Origin: Lentimicrobiaceae bacterium
GTDB taxonomy: Bacteria; Bacteroidota; Bacteroidia; Bacteroidales; JALOCA01
DNA: 64,000 bases
Direction of reading: 5' to 3'
Assembly (NCBI GenBank): GCA_023227965.1
Contig: JALOCA010000006.1
Span: 51,283 to 115,282, forward strand
A program made the position numbers and the translations under genes. The notes under the pieces are model-generated. The model saw only the letters and a list, made by a program, of their open reading frames with translations. It did not search any database and had not been told where the DNA came from. Each line of letters begins with the position of its first letter. Positions within the stretch are counted from its first letter, which is position 1. Of this stretch, positions 26,814 to 36,623 are shown in pieces.

Positions 26814-28793
26814 ATGAAAAAGTATAGTTTACATTTATTATTTTTCATTCCATTTTTTATTTCTAATGAAATCTTATCGCAAACTGATAGTCTGGATATT
26901 TATAATTTAAATCTTAATGAATTATCAAAACTGAAAATAACTTCTGCTTCCAAGGTTTCTCAGAATATTAACGAAGTTCCTTCAACTATCTATATTATTA
27001 CCCAGGCAGAAATACAAGAAAACGGATATTTTACTCTTGAAGAGGCATTGTCGGTTCTTCCCGGTTTCCAATTTAGGAATATACAAGGCATAAATAGCTA
27101 TGTTTTTCAGCGTGGGGTACCCAATCAAAACAACCTGACATTGGTACTAATTGATGGTGTACAGATAAACGAACTCAATTCAGGGGGATTTTATGCCGGA
27201 GGTCAGTACAACCTGTCGAATGTTGAACGCATTGAAGTAATTTATGGTCCTTCTTCTGTAGCCTATGGAACCAATGCAGTAACGGGTATTATCAATATTA
27301 TTACCAAAAGTGCTTTGGAAAAGAGGGCTGTAATCAACACATTGATTGGCTCCTTCAATACTTCAGAATGTGATATTAATTATTGCCATGTGAATAAAAA
27401 AAAGACCATTGGAATATCGGTTTCGGGCATGCTAAAAAAAACAGATAAAGCTAATTTGAAAGAACAGGCAGGTGATAATAACTGGACGGGACTGATGGAT
27501 AACTTTGAAAATGATTATTCTTTCGATTTGAAAGCACAGATAAAAGATTTCGTTATTGGTACCAACTATCTTTATAAACAAGCTTCTACTGCCACGTGGG
27601 TTAAGTCAGCAGGTACTGCATATAGAGACTATGGAACTTCCTGGAATATCCGGTTTATTAATAATTACCTGAAATATAATAAAAAAATATCCAAAAAACT
27701 AACTTACTCTTCCGTTTTATATAATCGAAATGCAACCGTACTTGCGAATACAATTTATTATGTTGTAGATACCGCTCAAATTGGATATTACCGTCCAAAC
27801 AATTTAACCGGATTTGAAAACATATTAAACTATAATATAAACAATTTTTTTTCAGTTACCGGTGGTTTATTATTTGAATACGAGCAACTGTCAAAAAAAA
27901 ATACTTCATCATACAGCGATTCGCCCGAACACAAGCCACCAAAACCTGAAAAGCCTGTAATGGTTGATAATACCCTGGCAAGTATTTTTATCGAACCACG
28001 GGTTACACTATTTAAAAATCTTTATCTTTCAGGAGGTTTGCGTTTTGATCAAAGCAGCATTTACGACCAGGTTTACACACCCCGTGCAGGTCTTATCTAT
28101 CATTTTCGCAAACACATACTGCGTTTTTCGTATGCTGAGGCTTTCAGAGCTCCCAAATCGTGGGACTATACCGATGGTTTAGGCAACCCTTCCCTGTTAC
28201 CAGAAAAAATGAAATCAATAGAAGCTGCATTTGTGTTCTCTATAGTTGACAATTTTAAAATTGATGTAATCGGATATAAAAATAATCTTGAAAATGCTAT
28301 TGTAAAAGAGGTTTTAAACGAAGGATACAGATGGGAAAATAGTGGAAAAATAAAAACAGACGGAGTTGAAATATACATCAGGTATGTATCGAATAGGTTA
28401 AAATCATCGCTAAACTACACTTTTAATCAAAGTTATAATGAGCATGATGATTTTGTTCCTGAAATAAGTAAATACAGCGGTAGCGCAAGTGTAACGTATT
28501 CTTTCAGCGAATATATAAAGCTAAATCTTCGTGCGAATTATATCGGAGAAAGGGAAAATCCCAAATTAATTGTTTCAACCAATAGTAAAGAAATAAAACC
28601 CTGCTTGATATTCCACGGGGCATTGTCATTGGTAAATTACAAAGGTTTTACCGTTCAGCTATCAGCCAAAAATTTATTAAACCAAAAGTATTACCACACT
28701 TCAAACAGAGAGCCTGACAGGTATCGCCAACCTCAGCGTACCATCATGTTGTCTATTGGCTATGTATTAAATAACCAAACAGATAAGAGATGA
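26814..28793 (+). CDS. TonB-dependent receptor coupled to a YfiR-histidine kinase gene
   Basis: 659 residues. A signal peptide (cleaved near EILSQ) is followed by the N-terminal pattern LDIYNLNLNELSKLKITSAS. The plug has IYIITQAEIQENGYFTLEEA, LSVLPGFQFRN, LVLIDGVQINELNSGGFYAG and ERIEVIYGPSSVAYGTNAVT. The 22-strand-type barrel contains VTLFKNLYLSGGLRFDQSS and LRFSYAEAFRAPKSWDYTDG. This is the BtuB/Cir-like subclass, not SusC. Its stop overlaps the next gene's start (ATGA), so the two are coupled. Receptors of this subclass beside YfiR-containing signalling proteins suggest a sensory rather than bulk-uptake role. The ligand is unknown. Confidence 0.9.
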   Translation: MKKYSLHLLFFIPFFISNEILSQTDSLDIYNLNLNELSKLKITSASKVSQNINEVPSTIYIITQAEIQENGYFTLEEALSVLPGFQFRNIQGINSYVFQRGVPNQNNLTLVLIDGVQINELNSGGFYAGGQYNLSNVERIEVIYGPSSVAYGTNAVTGIINIITKSALEKRAVINTLIGSFNTSECDINYCHVNKKKTIGISVSGMLKKTDKANLKEQAGDNNWTGLMDNFENDYSFDLKAQIKDFVIGTNYLYKQASTATWVKSAGTAYRDYGTSWNIRFINNYLKYNKKISKKLTYSSVLYNRNATVLANTIYYVVDTAQIGYYRPNNLTGFENILNYNINNFFSVTGGLLFEYEQLSKKNTSSYSDSPEHKPPKPEKPVMVDNTLASIFIEPRVTLFKNLYLSGGLRFDQSSIYDQVYTPRAGLIYHFRKHILRFSYAEAFRAPKSWDYTDGLGNPSLLPEKMKSIEAAFVFSIVDNFKIDVIGYKNNLENAIVKEVLNEGYRWENSGKIKTDGVEIYIRYVSNRLKSSLNYTFNQSYNEHDDFVPEISKYSGSASVTYSFSEYIKLNLRANYIGERENPKLIVSTNSKEIKPCLIFHGALSLVNYKGFTVQLSAKNLLNQKYYHTSNREPDRYRQPQRTIMLSIGYVLNNQTDKR

Positions 28794-30031
28794 AAAAAAT
28801 AACTCTATTTGTCTGCATATCTATTATTTGTTGTTTTACGCTAAACCCCAACATTTGGGCACAACAAATACAGCGCCCGGTAGCTATAAGCGCTTATATC
28901 TATAATTTCGTAAAAAATGTTCGATGGCAAAACGAAGAGGCAATTAAAGAATTTCATTTTCTGGTTATTGGCGATGACAAAAATGTTTTCCGGGAATTAC
29001 AAAAATTATCGAAATCCAAAACTATTCGAGACAAACCTATAATAGTATCGTACTCAAGTAAATCAGACAATATTGAAAATGTCCAGTTGATTTTTGTTAC
29101 AAAAAGTAAAGAGAAAAAACTTGTTGAAATCTTCGATAAAATTGAAGGGAAAAACATACTTCTTGTTACCGACAACTATCAGGATAAAGGGCTGATAATG
29201 ATTAATTTTTTTGATTCGGAAAAGGGCACACTTCAATTCGAAATAAACAAAGCCAATATTATAAATCAGCATATTAGCATTATGCCGGATATGATTTTGC
29301 TTGGAGGAACTGAAGTTGATGTTATGGCATTATATTATGAAGGACAGCAAAGTTTGCGAAGCCTTCAAAAACACAGTGAGAATCTTGAAAACAACCTGAG
29401 CCACTTAGAAAGCATTATTGCAACGAACACAAAAGAAATACGTGAACAAAAGGATAGTCTTAACAGACAAACGCAACAAATTAAAGAACAGCAAAAGACT
29501 TATTATAACCAGACACAATTGCTCAATAATAGCGAAAAAGAACTGGTAATCCAAACTCAAAAAATTACGGAACAAAAAACAATACTTGATGCCCAATTTC
29601 ATGAACTGGAAAAACAAAAAGCTGACCTAAAAAAAGGCAACAAGCTATTTCTGGATCAAGAAAAAAAGATAAACCGTCAAAAGTCGGAAATCTTGTTGCA
29701 ATCGAAAATACTTAAAGGACAAGGTACAACAATTCACCGGCAGCAAAACTTGGTATTCCTGCTTAGTATCATCACTATTCTTGTCGCAGTACTGGTTTTT
29801 TCAATTTATCGTGGATATAAAACCAAACAGCAACTAAACAAACAGTTAGAAAAAAGAGTAGAAGAACGAACCAATGAATTAAATATCTTAAACGAGCAGT
29901 TACAGGTTGAACTTACAGAACGTAAACAGGCAGAGGTATCTTTACGTAGAAGCGAAGAACGGTATCGGTTTTATTCGAACGCAATCCGGCATCAATGCTT
30001 ATTTACGAGCGCAATAATTTTAAAATATTAG
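28790..30031 (+). CDS. YfiR-domain transmembrane sensor, N-terminal part of frameshifted histidine kinase
   Basis: 413 residues as read. It has a signal peptide, then a periplasmic YfiR (DUF4154) domain (residues ~28-185): VAISAYIYNFVKNVRWQNEE, FHFLVIGDDKNVF, LIFVTKSKEKKLVEIFDKIE, LLVTDNYQDKGLIMINF and MPDMILLGG. A long periplasmic coiled coil (residues ~195-315), a membrane segment (NLVFLLSIITILVAVLVFSI), and a short cytoplasmic coiled coil with EERTNELNILNEQLQVELTE follow. The frame then enters a PAS domain at RRSEERYRF and derails. At 29969-29972 a TTTT run lacks one T; with it, the frame would continue as LFERNPASMLIYERN into the next reading frame. Read without the defect, the kinase would be about 748 residues. 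Confidence 0.85.
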   Translation: MKKITLFVCISIICCFTLNPNIWAQQIQRPVAISAYIYNFVKNVRWQNEEAIKEFHFLVIGDDKNVFRELQKLSKSKTIRDKPIIVSYSSKSDNIENVQLIFVTKSKEKKLVEIFDKIEGKNILLVTDNYQDKGLIMINFFDSEKGTLQFEINKANIINQHISIMPDMILLGGTEVDVMALYYEGQQSLRSLQKHSENLENNLSHLESIIATNTKEIREQKDSLNRQTQQIKEQQKTYYNQTQLLNNSEKELVIQTQKITEQKTILDAQFHELEKQKADLKKGNKLFLDQEKKINRQKSEILLQSKILKGQGTTIHRQQNLVFLLSIITILVAVLVFSIYRGYKTKQQLNKQLEKRVEERTNELNILNEQLQVELTERKQAEVSLRRSEERYRFYSNAIRHQCLFTSAIILKY

Positions 30032-31035
30032 CTGTTAATGAAGCATTCCTGAGACATTATGGATATTCATCTGAAGAAATGTTATCTATGTTTCTATCCG
30101 ATTTATATCCAGCAGAAGAAAAAATGCCCATTGTTGAACTGGCAAAAAGCATCCATGGACATGCTTGCGCCGGCGAATGGCATCATATTAAAAAAGACGG
30201 TTCAATTATTTCCATTATCGCTATTTCCCACGATATTGAATATATGGGACAAAAAGCCCGCATTGCTGTTGTAACTGACATAACTGATCGTAAAAAAGCA
30301 GAAGAAGAAATTCAGAAACTGAACCAAACCCTTGAGGGACGTGTCGCCGAAAGAACAGCCCAATTGGAAACTGCAAATAAAGACCTCGAATCTTTTGCCT
30401 ATTCCATTTCACATGATCTTCGCGCACCCTTGCGCCATATTGATGGTTTCTCTCGTATCCTTAAAGGCAGCATCCCCAATAAAACCAGCGAAACAGAACG
30501 TTTCTTCAACAAAATAAGTGAATCTTCTTCCAGAATGTCAAAAATGATTGACGATTTATTAACCTTCTCCCGTTTGGGACGGAAGAGTATCAATAAAACG
30601 GAAGTTGATCTGAATGAATTGATAGTAAGAGTAATTAACCATTTCAAACCCGATACCGAAAATCGCAGTATAGAATGGAAAATTGAAAAGCTTCCGGTAA
30701 TAAATGGGGATGCAAATCTTTTATTACTGGTGTTCGAAAACCTGATTTCAAATGCTATAAAATTTACATCCAAAAGAGAAAACGCCATCATCGAAATTGG
30801 CAGAATAAACAAAGATTCCAGGTTTGGATTTTTTATTAAGGATAATGGCGTAGGGTTTGATATGCAATATATTGATAAGCTATTTGGTGTTTTCCAACGC
30901 CTGCACACACAGGAAGAGTTTGAAGGTACCGGCATAGGCTTAGCAAATATCAAACAAATCATTCAAAAGCACGGAGGTACAATTAGTGCCGAAGGAGAAT
31001 TAAATAAGGGCGCCACATTTTATATAAATCTTTAA
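29995..31035 (+). CDS. PAS-histidine kinase, C-terminal part of the frameshifted YfiR sensor kinase
   Basis: 346 residues from the first ATG in this frame. The PAS domain continues from MLIYERNNFKILAVNEAF through HYGYSSEEMLSMFLSDLYPA to ITDRKKAEEEI. A coiled-coil linker follows, then a HisKA domain with the phospho-acceptor histidine in AYSISHDLRAPLRHIDGFS. The ATPase domain has FENLISNAIKFT (N box), FIKDNGVGFDMQYIDKLFG (G1/F) and EGTGIGLANIKQIIQKHGGT (G2). There is no receiver domain and no adjacent response regulator, so the output partner is unknown. The ATG is internal to the PAS domain, so independent translation is unlikely to give a complete sensor. Confidence 0.85.
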   Translation: MLIYERNNFKILAVNEAFLRHYGYSSEEMLSMFLSDLYPAEEKMPIVELAKSIHGHACAGEWHHIKKDGSIISIIAISHDIEYMGQKARIAVVTDITDRKKAEEEIQKLNQTLEGRVAERTAQLETANKDLESFAYSISHDLRAPLRHIDGFSRILKGSIPNKTSETERFFNKISESSSRMSKMIDDLLTFSRLGRKSINKTEVDLNELIVRVINHFKPDTENRSIEWKIEKLPVINGDANLLLLVFENLISNAIKFTSKRENAIIEIGRINKDSRFGFFIKDNGVGFDMQYIDKLFGVFQRLHTQEEFEGTGIGLANIKQIIQKHGGTISAEGELNKGATFYINL

Positions 31036-31098
31036 ATTTAATAATCATGAACAATATTCCCCCTATGTTAAGTAATCATTAAGATATGATGTCGTATT

Positions 31099-33318
31099 TT
31101 AGCTATCACTTAAATATAATTCTTTGGTTAAAACTTGTATTCGTTTTTCGTTTCCTACTATCCATACTTTATCACCCGTTTCAAATACAAGATCCGATTC
31201 TGGGTTCAGGAGACGTATCCCGTTTCTTTCTACACCGACTACCAAACCTTTGGTTAGTTCACGAATACGCGATTCACGAATATTTTTCCCGGCAAGTGGT
31301 GAATGCTTACCTACAGTAAAATGATGGAGCGATACTTTTTGCTTTGTGTTTACTATCTGTGATTCATTCATAGACGACTCAAGGTGTTTTTTAAACTTTT
31401 CGAGTTGTTCATCCGTTCCTATTACCGAAAGTTTATCGTTAGGAAACAGGTACTCGTCGCGCCCGGGAACATTAATCACGAAATCTCCACGTTCAATCAC
31501 TGCAATATTTACTCCGAATTCTTCCCTTATTTTTGATTCCAATAATAATTTCCCAATGTATGGTGATAATGCATTTAATTCAAATGTAGCAATATGCGTA
31601 TCCCATGGGGCTAATATTTCTTTCTTTTCAACTTCACGTTCATTAAGGTTAGTTAAAAATCGCATTTCAATTTTTCCATAAAATGTTTTTATTTTTTTTG
31701 AAAATAATAAAAGAATAATACAGGAAACGATAATACCTATAAGAGCAATCCATGGCGAAAACAAACGATCGAATAAGAACCCGATATAGAAAACAGCTAA
31801 TGCAACTCTGGACGTCAGTAAAACAAGTAAAGGGCCACGGTGATACGTTTTTAACCACACATTGGCATATGCCTGGCGTTGGGTTCTGCGAAAAGCGAGT
31901 GCCCATAAAAAGGGGGACAGAACGGCAAGAGTTACAGTTACTGTAATTATCTGGCTCCACCCGTAACTTGCGAATAAGGGTGCAAGATATTGTGTGCTTA
32001 ATAAAATAATTGTAATAATGACTACAGAAAATACTACCACATTAATAAAGTAGAAACGCAGCATTTTTTTCCATTCACTTATCTCTGCCATGTTTTGAGC
32101 ACCAACACTATAGGTAACTAATAAATTTTTCCATTTTGGGGGCAGGATGCTTTCTATACGTTTATAAACAGGTTCGGAAAAACGTATCATATACGGCGTA
32201 GTAAATGTAGTTAACACCGAAACGGCAACAGCCACCGGGTATAGAAAATTGCTGGTTACGTTTAAAGTAAGACCCAGGGTTGCAATGATAAAAGAAAGCT
32301 CACCAATCTGTGAAAGGCTCATACCTGATTGTACCGCTATTTTGAGAGGTTGCCCGGCAGCCAACACGCCCATAGTTACAAAAAGTGGTTTACCAAGAAA
32401 CAATACCAATGTAGCTGCCACAATGGGTATGGCATGTTGTACCAGCATTTGCGGATCCAGTAACATGCCTACCGATACGAAGAAAATTGCCCCGAAAAGG
32501 TTTTTCACCGATTTGGTAAGGTGTTCTATCTTTTCTGCTTTGGTTGTTTCTGCCAAGATAGAACCCATAATAAAAGCACCGAGTGCAGGAGAAAAACCGG
32601 CGTATGTTGCCAGCACTACCATTAAAAAACATAATGCCAGTGATATAATCAGCAATGTTTCTTCGTTCATAAATGAACGGATTTTTATAAAAAGTGTTGG
32701 TAGGAAAAATATTCCGGACACAAACCACAAGACTAAAAAGAAAGCCAGTTTTAAAACCGACATAACCATTTCGCCTCCGGCAAATGTTTTACTAACAGCC
32801 ACTGTGGACAGTAATACCATCAGTAAAACAGCTACCAGATCTTCAATAACCAATACTCCTGTTACAATGCCTGTAAATTTTTGATTCTTTACACCTAATT
32901 CATCAAAAGTCCGTATTATAATTGTGGTTGATGCAATAGCGAGGATTCCCCCTAAGAACAGACTGTCCATGGCATTCCATCCTAACATTTTCCCCACATT
33001 GTAGCCTAAGAACATGGTTAATGTTACCTCGGTTAAAGCTGTTATAACGGCTACTGCGCCAACCTTAATTAATTTTTTAAAACTAAATTCAAGCCCAAGC
33101 CCAAATAACAGAAATATCACACCAATGTCTGCCCAAGTTCTGATACTTTCGATTTCAACAATGGTAGGAAACAATTTAAAGTTGGGTCCCACTAAAAGCC
33201 CTGCAATTATATACCCTAATACCACCGGCTGCTTTAATTTTCTAAAAAGCAGTGTTACAATGGCAGCAGCACCCAGTATAAGTGCCAAATCAACTATAAG
33301 TACAGGTAGATGTAACAT
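31099..33318 (-). CDS. CPA2 family cation:proton antiporter with two TrkA-C domains
   Basis: 739 residues. The N-terminal Na+/H+ exchanger domain (residues ~1-390) has about 12 helices, with VVLGYIIAGLLVGPNFKLFP, GVIFLLFGLGLEFSFKKLIK, ASTTIIIRTFDELG, and GFSPALGAFIMGSILAETTK. A second hydrophobic block (~415-550) follows, then two RCK C-lobe (TrkA-C) domains: IAVIERGDFVINVPGRDEYL and LAGKNIRESRIRELTKGLVV, the latter ending in a strand with FETGDKVWIVGNEKRI. There is no TrkA-N nucleotide-binding lobe, unlike KefB/KefC. Role: K+ or Na+ efflux for pH or osmotic control, probably gated by a ligand at the TrkA-C domains. Monocistronic. Confidence 0.92.
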   Translation of the reverse strand: MLHLPVLIVDLALILGAAAIVTLLFRKLKQPVVLGYIIAGLLVGPNFKLFPTIVEIESIRTWADIGVIFLLFGLGLEFSFKKLIKVGAVAVITALTEVTLTMFLGYNVGKMLGWNAMDSLFLGGILAIASTTIIIRTFDELGVKNQKFTGIVTGVLVIEDLVAVLLMVLLSTVAVSKTFAGGEMVMSVLKLAFFLVLWFVSGIFFLPTLFIKIRSFMNEETLLIISLALCFLMVVLATYAGFSPALGAFIMGSILAETTKAEKIEHLTKSVKNLFGAIFFVSVGMLLDPQMLVQHAIPIVAATLVLFLGKPLFVTMGVLAAGQPLKIAVQSGMSLSQIGELSFIIATLGLTLNVTSNFLYPVAVAVSVLTTFTTPYMIRFSEPVYKRIESILPPKWKNLLVTYSVGAQNMAEISEWKKMLRFYFINVVVFSVVIITIILLSTQYLAPLFASYGWSQIITVTVTLAVLSPFLWALAFRRTQRQAYANVWLKTYHRGPLLVLLTSRVALAVFYIGFLFDRLFSPWIALIGIIVSCIILLLFSKKIKTFYGKIEMRFLTNLNEREVEKKEILAPWDTHIATFELNALSPYIGKLLLESKIREEFGVNIAVIERGDFVINVPGRDEYLFPNDKLSVIGTDEQLEKFKKHLESSMNESQIVNTKQKVSLHHFTVGKHSPLAGKNIRESRIRELTKGLVVGVERNGIRLLNPESDLVFETGDKVWIVGNEKRIQVLTKELYLSDS

Positions 33319-33502
33319 TAATATTGCACCTTAATTTTATTTAAAATTTCATCATCTGTCAGCCCATCCGGAGCTTATATTGCATTCAAATTTTCAGGTA
33401 AAGAATTTTCGCAATACCTTCCTGCCGCAATATAACAAATGTGCAGCTAATTTATTAAAAATTTCTTTATATTGTAGCTGTTGTGGTATTGCAAAAAAAC
33501 CG

Positions 33503-35839
33503 CTATTTCAGCTTTATTTGGTGATTATTTTTAAACAGAATAATATCAGGAGATTCCTGTTCGACACGATAAACATCTGTGCCGGTCTCCCGTATTAAAA
33601 GCTCGTCAGCACATAATGGCCCTTTTGCATCATCCTTCCCTTTGCTTGTTATGTAAATGTTGTCTTTGGGATCGTTTACCCTGAATTTCATTTCAAACAA
33701 CGACCAGTCTCCATTTATCACTTCGCTGGATTCGGGGAAACCTACTGTTGATGTCCACTGATTTGCTACGGGGTTATATTCTTCCACAATAAAACGGAAC
33801 CAAAGATTAAGTGCATCTTTATAACCATTATACATCCACAGGCTTACGGTGTATTCTTTGTCTTTTTTAAAAGTATTTGGGGCGAATTCAGCAAAAACGT
33901 TTTTGCCTTTCTTTATTCCCATGTAAGCACCTTTTTCACGGAAAGTTAACCCATTTACGGTATTTTCGTAGCCATTGTAATACAGAAATGAGGAAGAGTC
34001 GGTTACAAGAAACCCTTGCTTTTGATATAGCTTGTTTTTTATGGCAAGAAAATGTTGGTATTCGTCGTTAGCTGGATTGTAAAACAAATCATTAACTTGC
34101 AAACTGTACAAAGAAAAGTCATTGTTTTGCAATACTAATTTACACCGTTTTAGAATATCATTTTCGTAATCTGTCAGAGGTTCACGGCTTACAATTACAA
34201 GAAATGGTTTATCTGACTTAATATCTCGATGTATTGGTTTTTCATAAAATCCTGGTGACACCACCTGAACTATCTTTTTACTTTCCGGAATAGATGTTCT
34301 TGTAAGATAAGCTCCCATGATAGGCAAATTCATGTGATAGGACAAAGTCATACTTTCTTTTACGATATCGTTATTGCGTGGCCGTGAAAAGCTTTCGGAA
34401 CCAGCATAATAAAATGGTAAGGGGAAAATTGCCTGGTAATCCGACGAATTTATTCCATCAGTAGCTTCTTTCCATTTTGAGGGCATAAATTCCGGAGCAA
34501 AAACATTGGAAGCTTGAGTTAGTTGAGGTTTATACTCTTTATGATAAGGTGATCCCTCACAAAAAAAAGATAAAGGCACAGCAATCATTAACAAAATAGA
34601 GGCAACTTTTTGGTTCTTGTTTCTCAGCAAAACAGACCAGTTCCATGCTGTATAGCTGCAAAATAGCGTAATAACAAAAAAGAAGACCCAGGTAAATCTT
34701 CCCGTTGACCGGAATTGTTTGAATACAGGAAACGCATCAAGCAAAGAAGGTATTTGTTTAAATGGGATTCCAAAAGCATACAGCAATACGATAGCCCCTG
34801 CTAATACCGCTATTGTAAGCTCACGGTTGGCTGCTGCTTTTAAAAAAGAATTTTCCTGTTTTTTTACCAGCTTGCGAATAAACATGCTCAGTAATGTAAT
34901 CAACACCGCCGTGGTAGCAATACCCACATACGACCACGACTCCCATTTTATTTTGATTTCGAAAGGAAATATTTTGTCATATACCGGGCGCAAAGGCGAA
35001 TGATGGGGCATAAAAATGTCGTCGGGCTCGGCATTATAATTTAAAAAACCCGACGGATTATCAGTTCTTCCCGGGTGGATATCGGTAAGCGAAACATAAA
35101 CAACGAAGAAAATAACAGGAATGACAATGGAAATCAATAAATATACGTAATGTTGCAAGCATTTATACAGTTTTTCTTTTTTATAAAATGATGAAATCAG
35201 CCAGTAGGCAAAGTGAAATGCTATCGCCATCATTCCCAGGTAAGCGTGGATAAACAGCCAGAAAAGATTGTTAAGCATTAAAAAGATTGCCCATTTATGT
35301 TTTTTATCACTCCTTCCATAGCGAATAATAAGATACAATGTCAATGGGATACAAACGCTATAGGATAAAGCAAGATGGCCCGTAAGCCGGAAAAGTTGTG
35401 GCGCCAGAGCGGTTATGCCCAAAGCAGAGAAAAAGGAAAACCATATGGGAACGGAAAATAATCGCAGGATATGATATAAAATAATTAATGTAAAAAAAAT
35501 AGAAATAATCATCAAAAAATTAACTATCCCTATACTATATAATTTTGTTGACGGGAAAATATTGCCGAGTACCATAAGCGCATTTGCCAGTACAGGATGA
35601 CAATCGGTATAAAGATAATTTTCTCCGTAAGGGTAATTCATCCCGCTAAAATTAACGTAACTTGTGTCATTTTTAATATGATAAGCATAGGTGTAATAAT
35701 TTTTCATTCCATCTCCACTGTTGCTGAACATATATTGATTGGGATGTAGCAATACCCTGTGATAAAATGCAAAAACGATTATTAACGCCAGCAAATAAAT
35801 AATATAGTTTTTCGGATTTTGAAAAGTAGATGTAGTCAT
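33503..35839 (-). CDS. large integral membrane protein, probable GT-C-type transferase
   Basis: 778 residues. About 11-12 membrane helices occupy residues ~10-430. The first extracytoplasmic loop has NSGDGMKNYYTYAYHI, then NYPYGENYLYTDCHPVLANA, an acidic loop between the first two helices as in GT-C glycosyltransferases and YfhO-like proteins. The C-terminal ~340 residues are extracytoplasmic. Their end (YTVSLWMYNGYKDALNLWFR and DWSLFEMKFRVNDPKDNIYI) reads like a jelly-roll carbohydrate-binding module. Role inferred: transfer of a polyprenyl-linked sugar to a surface polymer or protein. No neighbouring glycan genes support a pathway. It is separated from the antiporter by ~180 bases with no recognised feature. 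Confidence 0.7.
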   Translation of the reverse strand: MTTSTFQNPKNYIIYLLALIIVFAFYHRVLLHPNQYMFSNSGDGMKNYYTYAYHIKNDTSYVNFSGMNYPYGENYLYTDCHPVLANALMVLGNIFPSTKLYSIGIVNFLMIISIFFTLIILYHILRLFSVPIWFSFFSALGITALAPQLFRLTGHLALSYSVCIPLTLYLIIRYGRSDKKHKWAIFLMLNNLFWLFIHAYLGMMAIAFHFAYWLISSFYKKEKLYKCLQHYVYLLISIVIPVIFFVVYVSLTDIHPGRTDNPSGFLNYNAEPDDIFMPHHSPLRPVYDKIFPFEIKIKWESWSYVGIATTAVLITLLSMFIRKLVKKQENSFLKAAANRELTIAVLAGAIVLLYAFGIPFKQIPSLLDAFPVFKQFRSTGRFTWVFFFVITLFCSYTAWNWSVLLRNKNQKVASILLMIAVPLSFFCEGSPYHKEYKPQLTQASNVFAPEFMPSKWKEATDGINSSDYQAIFPLPFYYAGSESFSRPRNNDIVKESMTLSYHMNLPIMGAYLTRTSIPESKKIVQVVSPGFYEKPIHRDIKSDKPFLVIVSREPLTDYENDILKRCKLVLQNNDFSLYSLQVNDLFYNPANDEYQHFLAIKNKLYQKQGFLVTDSSSFLYYNGYENTVNGLTFREKGAYMGIKKGKNVFAEFAPNTFKKDKEYTVSLWMYNGYKDALNLWFRFIVEEYNPVANQWTSTVGFPESSEVINGDWSLFEMKFRVNDPKDNIYITSKGKDDAKGPLCADELLIRETGTDVYRVEQESPDIILFKNNHQIKLK

Positions 35840-36623
35840 GGCTTTAAAGTTTTCGCACCAAATTTAAGAAAAAACAATAAAGAAAAAAATAACTTTGATA
35901 GTTATACTATAAAAAAATAACATAATAAATAATAATAATTACCTGATATTTTACCTACACAAATTTATTAATAAAAAATTTTTTGTGCCCCTTTGCAAAG
36001 AACCATATGATTCTCTGCGGTTTAATTTTTTTACCGCATATGACGGGAAGAATTGCGCAGAGGATTGCAAAGCCTACCTTGTTGAAAAAATAACGTATCA
36101 TAATAATAATCATTAACATTTTCCTTCATAAATAATTGTTTTATACTTTTGAACAGGAAAACGGATAATCATAATATTTTTTATTAGCATGCTTATCCTT
36201 ACATGTATTAAACCCACATTACATTTTAATAGTCTGGTAGAGATAATAATATGTTTCATTACTGATTAAAAACAGTAACAAACTGGTTTTAACCAGTAGA
36301 AGAAATAGTAATAAACCGTCTGGAAGTGGTTATTAGGTGTTATGCTACCGGTTATAAATAGTTCCGGACCGGTTATAAGGTGTGATGTTACTAATTGTAA
36401 ATAGTTCTGAGTGAACGAAAATATATTTTGGCATAAAAAAACAATTCTGGCATTTACAGGTTTTTAGCACAATCTAACCAATCTCCCTCAATCACTTCAA
36501 TCTTTTTCCGGTGATGCAAAATGTGTTTAATACTATATCTGAATGGGAGAGAATTATTTTTCCTACTTTTACACCATTACTCATTATTATCATTTAATGG
36601 TGAATGACAATATATTGCTATTT
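35840..36623. other. long AT-rich intergenic region with local repeats
   Basis: About 780 bases between divergent genes. It contains AT-rich runs (35880-35960), a two-copy imperfect repeat at 36328-36409, and the small palindromic stretch ACTGGTTTTAACCAGT near 36280. I see no protein-coding gene; short frames here lack a ribosome-binding site. Confidence 0.4.
36328..36409. repeat. two-copy imperfect 39-base direct repeat, period 43
   Basis: GGTTATTAGGTGTTATGCTA at 36328 and GGTTATAAGGTGTGATGTTA at 36371 begin two copies that both run to TAAATAGTTC(C/T)G. ACCGGTTATAA also occurs at the junction. Function unknown. Confidence 0.55.
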
